Made by a program: the position numbers and the translations under genes | Assembly (NCBI GenBank): GCA_050031985.1 | Contig: JBNAIG010000022.1 | Span: 61,405 to 125,404 of the forward strand | Origin: SZUA-368 sp028533045 | Lineage (GTDB): Bacteria > Spirochaetota > Spirochaetia > DSM-2461 | DNA: 64,000 nucleotides | Reading direction: 5' to 3' | Shown here: one piece after another, positions 16,449 to 25,761 of the stretch | How the letters are laid out: each line of letters starts with the position of its first letter | Position numbering within the stretch: the stretch's first letter is position 1 | The notes under the pieces: model-generated | Told to the model about the DNA's origin: nothing | Databases searched by the model: none | What the model saw: the letters and a program-made list of their open reading frames with translations, nothing else

Positions 16449-17257
16449 AACGGGATCCCCGGGTTCGCTACCCCATAACGGAAGGGCTATTCTATCCGGC
16501 GGAAGAGGAGGAACTAAAGCGAAAAGTGGACAGTCTCCTTTTGGGAGACCGGGAAGCCTCTCCCGCTCTCATTGTTCCTCACGCCTCCTTCGACCTGGTA
16601 GGAGAGGCCTGCGGGCGGGCCTGGCAGAAATGCGCCAAGCGACCCATTACCAAGATACTCCTTATCTCTCCCATCCACGGGGAAGCGGAAAATTACGCCG
16701 CCCTTCCCCCTTTTCACCGTTTTGCCACGCCCCTGGGAGAAATTGAAGCGGACAAAAAGATCCTTGAGAAATTAAAAGACAGCTCTCCCCTCTTTAGGGA
16801 GGATATCATGCCCTGGGAAGAGGAACACGCTCCGGAACTGTCACTGCCCTTTGCGGGCCGTCTCTTCCCGGACATCCGCATTATCCCGATTCTTACGGGA
16901 AATCACCGTCGCAAGGATATCAAAGAGATGGGCCGGGTTCTGGGAGAAGTCCTCCGCCCCTACAAGGATGATCTGCTAACGGTTATTTCCACCAACCTTA
17001 GCCGCTTTATCACCCCCGAAGTCTCACAAAAAGAAGCGGACAACTTTGTGTCCATCATAGAAGGAAAGGCTCTCTCGGAACAGCAGAACCGGGAGATTTC
17101 TGCCTGTGGACGAAACGGGTTGGAGCTCTTCCGGGAAATGGGTCTCTATGAGGGGAATTTTGAGGAAATCTGTCGCTTTGAGAAAGAGGAAAGGGAGAAC
17201 AGGAAATCCGCCTCCCTCCACTATGGCTCCTACCGCTTCGTCCCGGCCCGGAGCTAA
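16445..17257 (+). CDS. MEMO1-family protein (AmmeMemoRadiSam system protein B-like)
   Basis: 270 residues with the dioxygenase-like fold of MEMO1. The landmark motifs are recognisable but divergent: VPHASFDLVG in place of VPHAGY, SPIHGE in place of GPNH, EEHAPELSLPF in place of EHSLExQLPF, STNLSRF in place of SSDLSHY. The two His and the later Cys (in SACGRNG) that bind metal in MEMO are kept. In many bacteria this protein is encoded with an AMMECR1 protein and a radical SAM enzyme; neither is seen here. The ATG at 16445 overlaps the preceding stop. Confidence 0.8.
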   Translation: MKRDPRVRYPITEGLFYPAEEEELKRKVDSLLLGDREASPALIVPHASFDLVGEACGRAWQKCAKRPITKILLISPIHGEAENYAALPPFHRFATPLGEIEADKKILEKLKDSSPLFREDIMPWEEEHAPELSLPFAGRLFPDIRIIPILTGNHRRKDIKEMGRVLGEVLRPYKDDLLTVISTNLSRFITPEVSQKEADNFVSIIEGKALSEQQNREISACGRNGLELFREMGLYEGNFEEICRFEKEERENRKSASLHYGSYRFVPARS

Positions 17258-17263
17258 ATCAGC

Positions 17264-19990
17264 CTATATCAAACGCTGATTATTCAGACCATACAGCCCG
17301 TTCCGACCGTTATGTTTAGCCATGTAGGCCCGTCCGTCGGCCGCGTTGAACAGGGAAGAAACGGAACGGAGCCGGTCCTCTTCGGAGTGAGCCGCCCCAC
17401 AGGAGATCCGCAGATGAATGGAACGGACGATTTCCCGGGCCCCAATATTCTTAATAATTACCTCCCGGATTCGGTCTGTGGTTAAATCCTTCATCTGCAG
17501 TTCCAGAAACATACGGATAATTCGAGCCATCTCCTCATCAACGGAGGAAAATATCTTATTCCTGGTGAGCTTGTGACAAACGGTCTGAGAAAAGAATTCC
17601 ACCACTTCCTCGGAACTCGCCGATTCGTCCTTTCCTTCAAGCCCTTCAAACTCCCAGCGATAGTAACGGTAAAGCTTATATAACCGTTCCCGGGGGGTGG
17701 CGCCCTTTTCTTCGGTGTAGTCCGAGCCGCCTCCCCGAACGCCCCCCACATCGGGTCTCAAAAGACGATGGAGAAAGGAGATAAGATTAATGCTCAAGTC
17801 CGCCCCTTCCGGTTTGTCATCCAGGTAAAAACGGGTTTCCAATTCGGTTCCGGTGATAAATGTAAAGAGATGCTGCGCTTCTTCCTGGAAAACATCCACA
17901 TCCTTTTCCCTGATGGCATAACAGAATTCATCCCCCCCAAAGCGTCCCGAAATGGACTCCTGCTCAATCCTTGAATCCTCCCGGAGCATAAAGGAAGAGA
18001 GGTTTATAAGCAGTTTATCTCCAAAGCTATGGCTCACCGCATCGTTGTAGATCTTAAAGTTATCCATATCGATAAAAAGCAAGCCAAAGGAAATATTGCG
18101 ATCAAACATAGTCCCCAGTCGGCGGGTAAATGCCTGGCGGTTGTAGAGCCCGGTAAGTCGGTCCCGGGAGCCTCGCATGGAGGTTATCCCCGATTCAAGG
18201 TTAAGATTAAGGGAGGAAGCAAGATCAAAAAAGAAGGAGAAGCTTTTTACCAGACGTGAAGCCACCTGCGCAGGAGAAGCTTGTCCCTGCCATTCGGGAG
18301 AGTGGGAAAGCCAGTCGATAATATCGTTGGTGACCAAACCGGTATTGGCGGAGATTCTCCAGTCGGCCATTCTATCCAGTCCCCTGCCGGGCCAGCCGAG
18401 CCCGTAGATTTTAAGGACAGCACGAACGCTCCTCTCTACGGCAGTCCCTTCCAGATACCCCTCGTCATCCCTTTCCATGGGAACCTTAAAGTAGAACCGC
18501 ACATCCTCTCCAATCTGCTCCAACACCTTAAGTTCTATGAAGTTCCCGTCCCTTTTCATATCACGGCTCATTGGCTCAGAGAGAAAAGAGTATACCTGCC
18601 CCGTTCCACAGCTCCCGTTTTTAAAGATATTAAGCATTTTCTCCAGCTCAGGATCTTCCGAATAGAGAAAAACCTGATGAAAAGAAAAAAACCACTTCAT
18701 CACCGAAAGGGACTGGTTGAGAATAAGGTGAATATTCTCCCCGTGGCTGCGATTTCTTACCCTCAGAGATTCCAGAAAAAGATGCCGTTTGAGAGTACGG
18801 TTCGCTTCTTCCATCTGAACCATGGGAATGACCGTCTCGATGACCCGTGAAAGGTTTTCCTTTAGGAGTTTAATAAAACTATGCAGGAGAAAGCTGGTGC
18901 GCGGGTCAATATTATTAACACTCCGGCTTCTCAGGTAGATATCCATGGTAACCGGTTCCCCGGTGATCTGGCTGTAAAGAAGCTGTACATTCCGTGCTAG
19001 AAATTCCCGGGACAGATCAAATACAGAGGGCAGCTCCTCCGTTTTGCTCCGACAGGACCAGGAAGGAACCCCCTCTTCATCCAGCTGGCAGCTAAAAGAT
19101 CCTTTGGCAAAGCGATACTCGCTCTCGATGGAGTGAATCTGCAGGGAAAAATAGTCCAAATCAAAAAGCGACCAGGCGTCACGAAAAAGGTCAACTATGA
19201 CATCTTTGAACTTTTGTCTCCGGTCCTGTCCTTTCTGCCACACATCCCGTTCTATAGAAAAGGAGGAGATAATCTGAAAAAAGTTCTCCATCTGCTCCTG
19301 GTAAATCAGGATAAGGCGAAGCTGAATCAACTCCAGAAGCTCCTGGGAGGGAATATAGAAAAAGTCTACATAAAGAAACCGGTTCCCGATGCGAAAAATA
19401 TAGTTCCGAGAAGAAGGAGACACCCGGGGGACCTGATGGGCATCCTTATCGTAGAGGAGATAGGCTTCCCGGGGGGTCCATTGCCCGTCCTCATCTTTTC
19501 TCACCTCCAAATCCCGCTTGAGCAGATTTGATAAACCGGAAAAAACAATTCTTTCGAACTCCCGGCTTCTCCCCAGGACAAAATCTTCAAAAGTAGCCAC
19601 GAGAAAGCGGGTTTTCAGACGGATTCTCCCATTGATAGACTCCGCATAGCCCTGCTCTTTTAATAGGTCGAAGACCTCCTGAGCCCTCTTGCCAAAAAGG
19701 CGGCCGAACTCGGAGGGGGAAAAGAGCTGATCCCTCTTTCTCTTGTCAAAATCCAAAGAGTAACGCTTAAGCTCCTTAAGTTCGATAAAACCGTCATAGT
19801 GAATCACATTATACTCCCGTATAACGTCGATTTGAGGAATTGTTCGGAGGAGCTGCTCGATAGTATAGCTCCGTTCACCGCTCAAAGAGAGTACTTCGAC
19901 CGGCTTATCCTGATCGTCTGTGATGAAATATTCCTGATCAGCCACGGCGACAGTATAAAGGAAAGATTTTTTTTTTTCGATATCTTTCAC
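17264..19990 (-). CDS. large GGDEF protein with a split catalytic domain
   Basis: 908 residues with no signal peptide or membrane helix, so probably cytoplasmic. The first 600 residues resemble no family known to me. The GGDEF domain starts at SRDRLTGLYNRQAFTRRL; RFGGDEF is near residue 685. The closing part, ISCGAAHSEEDR to MAKHNGRNGLYG, comes about 177 residues after GGDEF where about 50 is normal, so some 125 residues are inserted. The inhibitory RxxD site is missing. It may make c-di-GMP under control of the insert, or may have become a sensor. The start is GTG at 19990, behind GGAAG. Convergent with the MEMO-like gene. Confidence 0.82.
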   Translation of the reverse strand: MKDIEKKKSFLYTVAVADQEYFITDDQDKPVEVLSLSGERSYTIEQLLRTIPQIDVIREYNVIHYDGFIELKELKRYSLDFDKRKRDQLFSPSEFGRLFGKRAQEVFDLLKEQGYAESINGRIRLKTRFLVATFEDFVLGRSREFERIVFSGLSNLLKRDLEVRKDEDGQWTPREAYLLYDKDAHQVPRVSPSSRNYIFRIGNRFLYVDFFYIPSQELLELIQLRLILIYQEQMENFFQIISSFSIERDVWQKGQDRRQKFKDVIVDLFRDAWSLFDLDYFSLQIHSIESEYRFAKGSFSCQLDEEGVPSWSCRSKTEELPSVFDLSREFLARNVQLLYSQITGEPVTMDIYLRSRSVNNIDPRTSFLLHSFIKLLKENLSRVIETVIPMVQMEEANRTLKRHLFLESLRVRNRSHGENIHLILNQSLSVMKWFFSFHQVFLYSEDPELEKMLNIFKNGSCGTGQVYSFLSEPMSRDMKRDGNFIELKVLEQIGEDVRFYFKVPMERDDEGYLEGTAVERSVRAVLKIYGLGWPGRGLDRMADWRISANTGLVTNDIIDWLSHSPEWQGQASPAQVASRLVKSFSFFFDLASSLNLNLESGITSMRGSRDRLTGLYNRQAFTRRLGTMFDRNISFGLLFIDMDNFKIYNDAVSHSFGDKLLINLSSFMLREDSRIEQESISGRFGGDEFCYAIREKDVDVFQEEAQHLFTFITGTELETRFYLDDKPEGADLSINLISFLHRLLRPDVGGVRGGGSDYTEEKGATPRERLYKLYRYYRWEFEGLEGKDESASSEEVVEFFSQTVCHKLTRNKIFSSVDEEMARIIRMFLELQMKDLTTDRIREVIIKNIGAREIVRSIHLRISCGAAHSEEDRLRSVSSLFNAADGRAYMAKHNGRNGLYGLNNQRLI

Positions 19991-20042
19991 ATTATTCTTC
20001 CGATTTATTAAAAATTCAGTATTATAGGGAGGGAGGAATTAC

Positions 20043-21425
20043 ATGGCCCAGCTAGAAGTATTGAACAAACAGAACAACCTTTGGGAGATCTCCGTAGAGG
20101 GAGAAAAGAAGACAGCCCTGGCAACGGGACTACCCCCGCGCATCTTTCAGGGTTCCGATATGAGCCGTCTCAAACAGGATAAAGGTTACCTGTGGGTACC
20201 GGGCACAAACGCCGTTGAATGGGTCGTAGAGGGTATGTCCGAGTGGGAAAACCAGCTTATTTTCTGGGGGAAAGATGTGGAGGCCAGGCCGATTAATCAG
20301 GACGAGCCCTTCTCGGCGGAGGAGCTGGCCGGTTTGACGGAGATCTTTTTTCCCATCCGCGACGAAGGCAAGGAAACCTCCTTTAGCCTGGACGGATACT
20401 TCCGTACCTCCCGGGGAGGCCTCTTCTGCTTTCCTTCGGCCCTGATGGCCTTTCTCCATAGTGCCGAATCGGAGGAAAGCCTGAATAAGAGAGAGCTATA
20501 TAACCATCCCGACCGTAAAGGAGAAGGACGCCTCTCCCATATTCTGGCCCTCTTAACTTTCCAGAGCGCCACGGGAACCCTTCCCTACACACAAAACGAC
20601 AGCTACGAAGCGATTCACGAAGAGATGCGCCGCAAAATCCTCCCCTCCCTTGAGCAAAACGGCATGGACAATGAAGAACTGGCCCGGGCCGTATCACAAG
20701 GACTAAATGAGAAAAACCCGGTCCCCCTGGAGGATTGGAACCGCCTCTTCCTAACCAGTCCGGAGCTCTCGGGAACCATGACAGCCCCCTTCAAAAGTCA
20801 GTTTGAAAAGGCGGAAACGGCCTTTGTAAAAAGTTTCCGCCAACGAAAGAACAAGGGCCGCAATATTTTCTTCGCCATCCTGGCCGCCGCTCTTCTTTAC
20901 GGAGCCTTTACCCTTTTACAGAACTACTTGGCCCCCCCCTACACAGCCGATATGACCCCCCGGGAAGTAGTGGAGGCCTATTTTGGAGGCATGAATGATC
21001 TGGACCCGGTAGTCATAGACGGCACAACCGAAAAAAAAGCCGGAAAATTTATATCCGACCAGGTATCTACCCTATTCGTCATAAGTCAGGCACAAAAGGG
21101 CTACTCCATGGGAGGAACAATTTCCCCGGAAGAGTGGATGAAACAGGGATATCCTCCCCTGGAAGAGGGAGTGTCCCTTTACGGAGTGAGCGACCTTACT
21201 ATCGAAGAGCTGGATGACAACCGGTTTTACACCTCCTACCTTATCTGGTACCCGCCCACGGAGGATGCCACCAAGCCGGGAGGCCACCTGGAGCCCTTTG
21301 ATGTGTACCAGAAACAGGAAATCCTTACCCTTATTCGGGATAAACGGGACCGAGCCTGGATTATTGGTCATTTTGAAGAAATTGAGATGGTTCACATTCC
21401 GGCGGAAAGCTTTTTAAGCCCCTGA
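20043..21425 (+). CDS. uncharacterised single-span membrane protein
   Basis: 460 residues, family not recognised. The first 275 or so are predicted cytoplasmic, with several Trp-rich segments. One membrane helix (NIFFAILAAALLYGAFTLLQ, near 278-297) is followed by an extracytoplasmic domain of about 160 residues that starts TADMTPREVVEAYFGGMNDL, similar in feel to NTF2-like/DUF4878 lipoprotein domains. A strong GGGAGGGAGG precedes the start. It diverges from the large GGDEF gene and abuts the convergent FecR-like gene, with no base between the two stops. A role in envelope sensing is only a guess. Confidence 0.7.
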   Translation: MAQLEVLNKQNNLWEISVEGEKKTALATGLPPRIFQGSDMSRLKQDKGYLWVPGTNAVEWVVEGMSEWENQLIFWGKDVEARPINQDEPFSAEELAGLTEIFFPIRDEGKETSFSLDGYFRTSRGGLFCFPSALMAFLHSAESEESLNKRELYNHPDRKGEGRLSHILALLTFQSATGTLPYTQNDSYEAIHEEMRRKILPSLEQNGMDNEELARAVSQGLNEKNPVPLEDWNRLFLTSPELSGTMTAPFKSQFEKAETAFVKSFRQRKNKGRNIFFAILAAALLYGAFTLLQNYLAPPYTADMTPREVVEAYFGGMNDLDPVVIDGTTEKKAGKFISDQVSTLFVISQAQKGYSMGGTISPEEWMKQGYPPLEEGVSLYGVSDLTIEELDDNRFYTSYLIWYPPTEDATKPGGHLEPFDVYQKQEILTLIRDKRDRAWIIGHFEEIEMVHIPAESFLSP

Positions 21426-22400
21426 TTATTCGGTGGAAGCACGGCTTATGGATTGGCCGATTAACCCGTAGGTTGTCGTACCGAACCCAAAAGACATATT
21501 CAGAATACCAAAATAGGTAAGAGCCTGGCCTAAATCGTCTTCCTCAAACATATACAAAAGGGCTCCCCCGGACATAAAGGCGGCCCCGGCCAACAAGGCG
21601 CTCTTACCTGTGGTTAAGGTTCGGTTCCAGTCTTTCCCCCCTTCCAACTCAAGGTTATCCTGAACCTCCGGGGTAAGCAGGGCCGGGTCTTCTTCGGGCA
21701 AAACAACCATCGCTTGCGACTGCTCCCCGCCCTGTCCAAAGGGATGGTTTTCCCAGTAAAGGGAGTAATTGGCATCAAAAAGAGCGGGGATGAGGGTTGT
21801 ACTCTTTAGCAAACTGGAAGACATGACCATCTCACCGGTCTCTATAATAACAGGAGCGTTGTATTCGACCCTTTTTTCCCTCACCAGACTGGGTTCGGAC
21901 TGCTTCTGCATCACCTCAACCCTTCCCTGGAGGGAGTAAATCCGCGTGGTGATTTCCGGCTGGGCCTGAGTGACATCGTAATCCAGAAGCACTCCCAATT
22001 CACCGCCGTTCAGGCGCCCCACCATCTCACTGCTGCCAATCCAAAGATCACCCAGCCCGCTATAGGCCATTCTTACATGAACGTGGCCGTAGTTCAGTGT
22101 CATCAAGCTCCCTTGGGAAAGATTAAGAGAGTCAGCCGCCAGAGCGCTGTTCTCTCCCACCATGATGAGTATTTCCCCGCACAAAAGCTCCAGAAAGGTT
22201 CCTTCGCCGGTAATAAGAAAATCCCCTTCCTTAAAGGAGAGGTTAATAAGGTCCGTCTCGGCCACGGTATAGTCTTTTCTGATTCCACCGCTTACAAGGG
22301 AAAAGCTATCCCCCTCGGCAAAAAGAAAACGAAAGGAGTCCTCTGCCCACAGAGTTAAGGGGAGAAGAGCAATAATCAGGGATAGAATGTATTTTTTCAT
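21426..22400 (-). CDS. FecR-domain exported protein
   Basis: 324 residues. MKKYILSLIIALLPLTLWA is a signal peptide. Residues about 25-160 form a FecR-like beta domain (DLINLSFKEGDFLITGEGTF, LELLCGEILIMVGENSALAA), and a C-terminal hydrophobic pair (ALLAGAAFMSGGALLYMF and following) may anchor it. FecR domains outside iron systems are common in spirochaetes as periplasmic structural or signalling modules. The ATG at 22400 sits five bases after GAGG; a GTG two codons earlier is possible. It has a leadered promoter that shares its -35 box with murD. Confidence 0.8.
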   Translation of the reverse strand: MKKYILSLIIALLPLTLWAEDSFRFLFAEGDSFSLVSGGIRKDYTVAETDLINLSFKEGDFLITGEGTFLELLCGEILIMVGENSALAADSLNLSQGSLMTLNYGHVHVRMAYSGLGDLWIGSSEMVGRLNGGELGVLLDYDVTQAQPEITTRIYSLQGRVEVMQKQSEPSLVREKRVEYNAPVIIETGEMVMSSSLLKSTTLIPALFDANYSLYWENHPFGQGGEQSQAMVVLPEEDPALLTPEVQDNLELEGGKDWNRTLTTGKSALLAGAAFMSGGALLYMFEEDDLGQALTYFGILNMSFGFGTTTYGLIGQSISRASTE

Positions 22401-22415
22401 GGCCACCTCATCCCT

Positions 22416-22467
22416 ATTTTAGCCCGAAAAAGCGGCTCTTGCAAAGATCAACTATTTTTTTTATCCT
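22416..22467. promoter_or_regulatory. divergent promoters sharing one palindromic -35 box
   Basis: The palindrome TTGCAA (22439-22444) is the -35 for both directions. Rightward: 17 bp, TATCCT (22462-22467), six bases, ATG of murD (leaderless). Leftward: 17 bp, TAAAAT (22421-22416), then a 15 nt stretch with GAGG before the FecR-like start. Only one RNA polymerase could occupy the shared hexamer at a time. Confidence 0.6.
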
Positions 22468-22473
22468 CATCCT

Positions 22474-23865
22474 ATGAATTCGGCTGATACAAAAGATAAA
22501 TACTGGTATAGAGATAAAAAAGTAACCGTCATGGGTCTGGGACTCCACGGAGGAGGCCTGGAGGTGTGCCGATTCCTTGATGACCTGGGGGCCCGGGTGA
22601 CCGCAACAGACCTGAGATCGGCGGAAACCCTGGCTCCATCCATGGAAAAACTGGCAGGACGGAATATCAATTATGTTCTGGGCGAACACCGCATGGAAGA
22701 CTTTAGCGAAGCGGATGTAGTAATAAAGAACCCCGCCGTCCCTGCCGATTCCCCCTATCTTAAAGCAGCCCGCCAGGTAGAAACGGACCTCTCCCTCTTT
22801 CTCCAATTCACAAAGAATCCCATACTCGCCGTAACAGGCAGCAAGGGCAAGTCCACCACCGTAACAGCCCTTCACCACATTCTCAAAGGCAGCTACCCCA
22901 ACTGCCGCCTGGGAGGAAACATAACCGTTTCTCCCCTCTCCTTTATAAACGAGCTAAAAGGGGACGAGCCGATTGTCCTGGAACTCTCCTCCTGGCAGCT
23001 GGCCGACCTGCGGGGACGGGATCTTCTTAAACCGGAGATTTCTCTCATAACCAATATCATGCACGACCATCAGAACCGATACAACTCGCTGGAGGACTAC
23101 GTTTTGGACAAGGAGGAGATTTTTCTCCACCAGAAAGAGGATCAGACGGCCCTTTTCCCCCTTAACGAACGGGGATTAAACTGGGCCGGGAAAACAGAGG
23201 CCAAAGCCTGCTTTTTCTCCTTTAACGATGAGGGCGAACCGGACCGGCGTCTTCGTTTCTATCTCCGGGACGGCCGGGGGATGGCACGGGTAAACGGAGA
23301 GGAGATTGAGATTGTACCGGGGAAATTGGCCGTCCCGGGACGTCACTTCCGGGGAAATATGCTTTTGGCCGGCGCGGCGGCCCTGCTTTACGGCATCAAA
23401 GCGGAAGAGGTGCGGGAGCGGCTGGAGTCATTCCCCGGCGTTCCCCACAGGATGGAAATCATTCACCGCTGGGAAGGACGTACCTTTGTTAACGATACGG
23501 CGGCCACCATCCCCGACGCAATGACCGCCGCCCTGGAGAGCTTTGAGAAACCGCCCCTTCTCATTTGCGGCGGCACGGACAAAGAACTGGACATGTCCCC
23601 CCTGGAAAACATTGAGGGTAAAGCGAAGGGTTTCTTTCTTTTAGCCGGTAGTGCCTCGGACAGAATGCTCCCCTATATGAAGAAGAGCGGCTGCCCCCTA
23701 AACGGCCCGTTCAACAGTCTTGAAGAGGCCTTCAAGGAGGCCGTAAAAGCTTCAGAGGAAGGAGATACAATCATCCTGAGCCCGGGAGCCACCTCTTTTG
23801 GGATGTTTCTTAATGAGTTTGACAGGGGAAATCAGTATAAGGAATTAGCGAGAGCCCTTAAATAG
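22474..23865 (+). CDS. murD: UDP-N-acetylmuramoylalanine--D-glutamate ligase
   Basis: 463 residues. This cytoplasmic Mur ligase adds D-Glu to UDP-MurNAc-L-Ala using ATP. The N-terminal Rossmann part has VTVMGLGLHGGGLEVCRFL; the ATP loop is AVTGSKGKSTT near 120; MHDHQNRYNS carries the conserved central His/Asp region; FVNDTAATIPDA and SPGATSFGMF mark the C-terminal domain, the latter a typical MurD ending. The promoter makes it leaderless. Its 3' end overlaps the convergent PHP gene by 8 bp. It stands apart from murE, not in a dcw cluster. Confidence 0.95.
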   Translation: MNSADTKDKYWYRDKKVTVMGLGLHGGGLEVCRFLDDLGARVTATDLRSAETLAPSMEKLAGRNINYVLGEHRMEDFSEADVVIKNPAVPADSPYLKAARQVETDLSLFLQFTKNPILAVTGSKGKSTTVTALHHILKGSYPNCRLGGNITVSPLSFINELKGDEPIVLELSSWQLADLRGRDLLKPEISLITNIMHDHQNRYNSLEDYVLDKEEIFLHQKEDQTALFPLNERGLNWAGKTEAKACFFSFNDEGEPDRRLRFYLRDGRGMARVNGEEIEIVPGKLAVPGRHFRGNMLLAGAAALLYGIKAEEVRERLESFPGVPHRMEIIHRWEGRTFVNDTAATIPDAMTAALESFEKPPLLICGGTDKELDMSPLENIEGKAKGFFLLAGSASDRMLPYMKKSGCPLNGPFNSLEEAFKEAVKASEEGDTIILSPGATSFGMFLNEFDRGNQYKELARALK

Positions 23866-24697
23866 GCCGGTCGGACCAAACGCCGTCCAGCAGAACACGA
23901 ACGTCTTTATACCCCGCTTCGGCAATAACCTTTTGACCTTCATCGTAGGCAAAGTCCAGGTTTTCCGGAGAGTGGGCGTCTCCGTTAAGCTGTGTGGGGA
24001 TTCCCCTGTCACAGGCTTCCTTAAGAATCCAGGGAGAGGGGTAAACCGTATCGGTATAGCCCCGGCAGAGGCCTCCCGTGTTCACTTCCAGAATAATCCC
24101 CGTATCTTTAAGACAATCGAGGGTGTCCATCACTTCATCACGGTACCAGGAAGCGTCTTCGGAAAACCAGACCTCTCCCTTGTTATGCTTCTTTATCAGG
24201 TCCATATGGCCCAGAATATCAATTCGGCCTACCCGAATCATGTCTCGAATATGTCCGTAATAGAGGCGGGCAAAGTTTTCCATCATACCGCCGCACATGT
24301 CGTTTAGGATGTGTTTATACTGTTCCAGAGTCCAGTCCACCGCATACCACTTCTCTTCCCGCTCATCCCAAAGGGAGTGAAGCGAGCCAATGCGGTATTC
24401 CAGGGGCAGGGTATCGTAATATTCATCAGCAGCAGAGGAGAAACCGGGGAAATACTCAATTTCCAGGCCCAGGTAAATATCGAGCTGACCGGCATACTGT
24501 TCCTTGAGTCCCTGAATCTCCTTAACGTATTTGGGGACCTGCTTTTCCTTAATACCGCAATCCGACGTAGGCCAGGGTGAGTGGGAGGAAAATCCCAGAG
24601 CGCTAAATCCCTTTTCCAGGGCCGATTCCACATAGGCCTTGGGCTTCCCCTTGCCGTCGCAGTAGTGAGAGTGAGTGTGATAGCAGGTTTTTATCAT
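23858..24697 (-). CDS. PHP-domain histidinol-phosphatase-type phosphoesterase
   Basis: 279 residues of the HisJ-type PHP family. Metal-binding motifs: YHTHSHYCDGKGKP at the N-terminus, GFSSHSPWP, LGLEIEYFPG, LGHMDLIKKH and the C-terminal NGDAHSPENLDF. The likely reaction is dephosphorylation of L-histidinol phosphate, but no histidine genes are nearby, so another phosphoester is possible. It overlaps the upstream 154-residue gene by 4 bp, so the two are translationally coupled. Confidence 0.87.
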   Translation of the reverse strand: MIKTCYHTHSHYCDGKGKPKAYVESALEKGFSALGFSSHSPWPTSDCGIKEKQVPKYVKEIQGLKEQYAGQLDIYLGLEIEYFPGFSSAADEYYDTLPLEYRIGSLHSLWDEREEKWYAVDWTLEQYKHILNDMCGGMMENFARLYYGHIRDMIRVGRIDILGHMDLIKKHNKGEVWFSEDASWYRDEVMDTLDCLKDTGIILEVNTGGLCRGYTDTVYPSPWILKEACDRGIPTQLNGDAHSPENLDFAYDEGQKVIAEAGYKDVRVLLDGVWSDRPI

Positions 24698-25158
24698 GCC
24701 CGAACCAATAATCCCTGTTTGTAGATTCCCTCCGTTTCGGCGCTGGCCAGATGGCGGAGAGTACCGTCAGGATAGGTCATTCTCAGTTTTTCCACAAGGC
24801 TACCCAAAAGTTCTACATTGTCTTTAAAGATGTGGGACATCATTTTTCGATATAGGATTTCTTCGTCCGCCATGGTATGACGGCTTCTGTGAAAGGGGGA
24901 AATCATGAGGGCTTCATCAATCCAGGGAAGGACTTTCTTCCTCACCTGTTCCTTAAAGCTGAACAGTTCGGCCACCCCGTCCTCCATAAAGTGTTTATCT
25001 TCTGCATAAGCCCGGGCATCCTGAAGGAAATAACGGATTTCCCGGCTGTTATTTACATTATATCGTTCCATCGCGGTGGAGATCACCGGTTTGAAGAAAA
25101 AGTCTTCCAAAAGGCGGTTTACTTCTGTGATTGTGTCAAGAACCTGTTTTTTATCCAT
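24694..25158 (-). CDS. uncharacterised 154-residue helical protein
   Basis: A mostly alpha-helical cytoplasmic protein with several His residues (HFMEDG, PFHRSRHTMADE, MMSHIF) that could bind metal, but the spacing is not that of hemerythrin. No family is recognised. GGAAGGGAG precedes the start. It is co-transcribed with the PHP phosphatase that overlaps its stop. Confidence 0.7.
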   Translation of the reverse strand: MDKKQVLDTITEVNRLLEDFFFKPVISTAMERYNVNNSREIRYFLQDARAYAEDKHFMEDGVAELFSFKEQVRKKVLPWIDEALMISPFHRSRHTMADEEILYRKMMSHIFKDNVELLGSLVEKLRMTYPDGTLRHLASAETEGIYKQGLLVRA

Positions 25159-25229
25159 TACAGTCTCCCTTCCTTTTTGTATCGGTGGATTTTGAACTTG
25201 AGTTAAGCTTTCTTTACCTTTTTTTACGG

Positions 25230-25258
25230 TTGCTAAATTCAGGGAAAAGGGTTATAAA
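25230..25258 (+). promoter_or_regulatory. promoter of the UspA gene
   Basis: TTGCTA (25230-25235), 17 bp, TATAAA (25253-25258). It leaves a leader of about 50 nt with GAGAGG before the GTG start at 25315. Confidence 0.5.
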
Positions 25259-25314
25259 AAAATAGCGGTCCTCTGATTATTAGGGGCCGGATTATCCGTT
25301 TAGAGAGGTTTATA

Positions 25315-25746
25315 GTGAGCGAAACAGTAATGATATGTACCGACTTGGGAAAAATCAGCGACCAGGTAATCAGCAAAGGAGTTGAGCTGGCCGTTAAACT
25401 TAAAGCCCCCATCCGGCTTGTCCACGTTCTTACCGGGGATAATGCGACTCCCCATGCCACCCCCAATGCATCGGACACAACGGCCAAAGAGATGATTCAG
25501 GCCCAGAATAAGCTGGAAAGAGCCAAAGAGCGGCTCCGTGACTCCGGTTGTGAATTCACCGCCGTAACTCCTAAAGGTGATGTTATCGATGAGCTTAAGA
25601 AAGAGATTGCCGATCAAGACCCCTACGTTCTCGTAATGGGCGCTCTTAACAATACCGCTCTGCGCCATGTCGTTTCCGGAAGTGTGGCCGGTTCTGTCCT
25701 TAACAGCACCAACTGCCAGGTTCTTCTCGTTCCCGAAGCCAAATAA
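25315..25746 (+). CDS. universal stress protein A family
   Basis: 143 residues with the UspA alpha/beta fold: MICTDLGKISDQVI at the N-terminus, VLVMGALNNTALRHVVSGSV near 105-125 and VLLVPEAK at the end. The G-x2-G-x9-G-S/T ATP motif is partly present (MGALNN, then GSVAGSVLN), so nucleotide binding is possible. The start is GTG, supported by GAGAGG. Followed after 15 bp by a DUF6062 protein in the same operon. Confidence 0.85.
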   Translation: MSETVMICTDLGKISDQVISKGVELAVKLKAPIRLVHVLTGDNATPHATPNASDTTAKEMIQAQNKLERAKERLRDSGCEFTAVTPKGDVIDELKKEIADQDPYVLVMGALNNTALRHVVSGSVAGSVLNSTNCQVLLVPEAK

Positions 25747-25761
25747 CTCAAGCAGCGCTCC

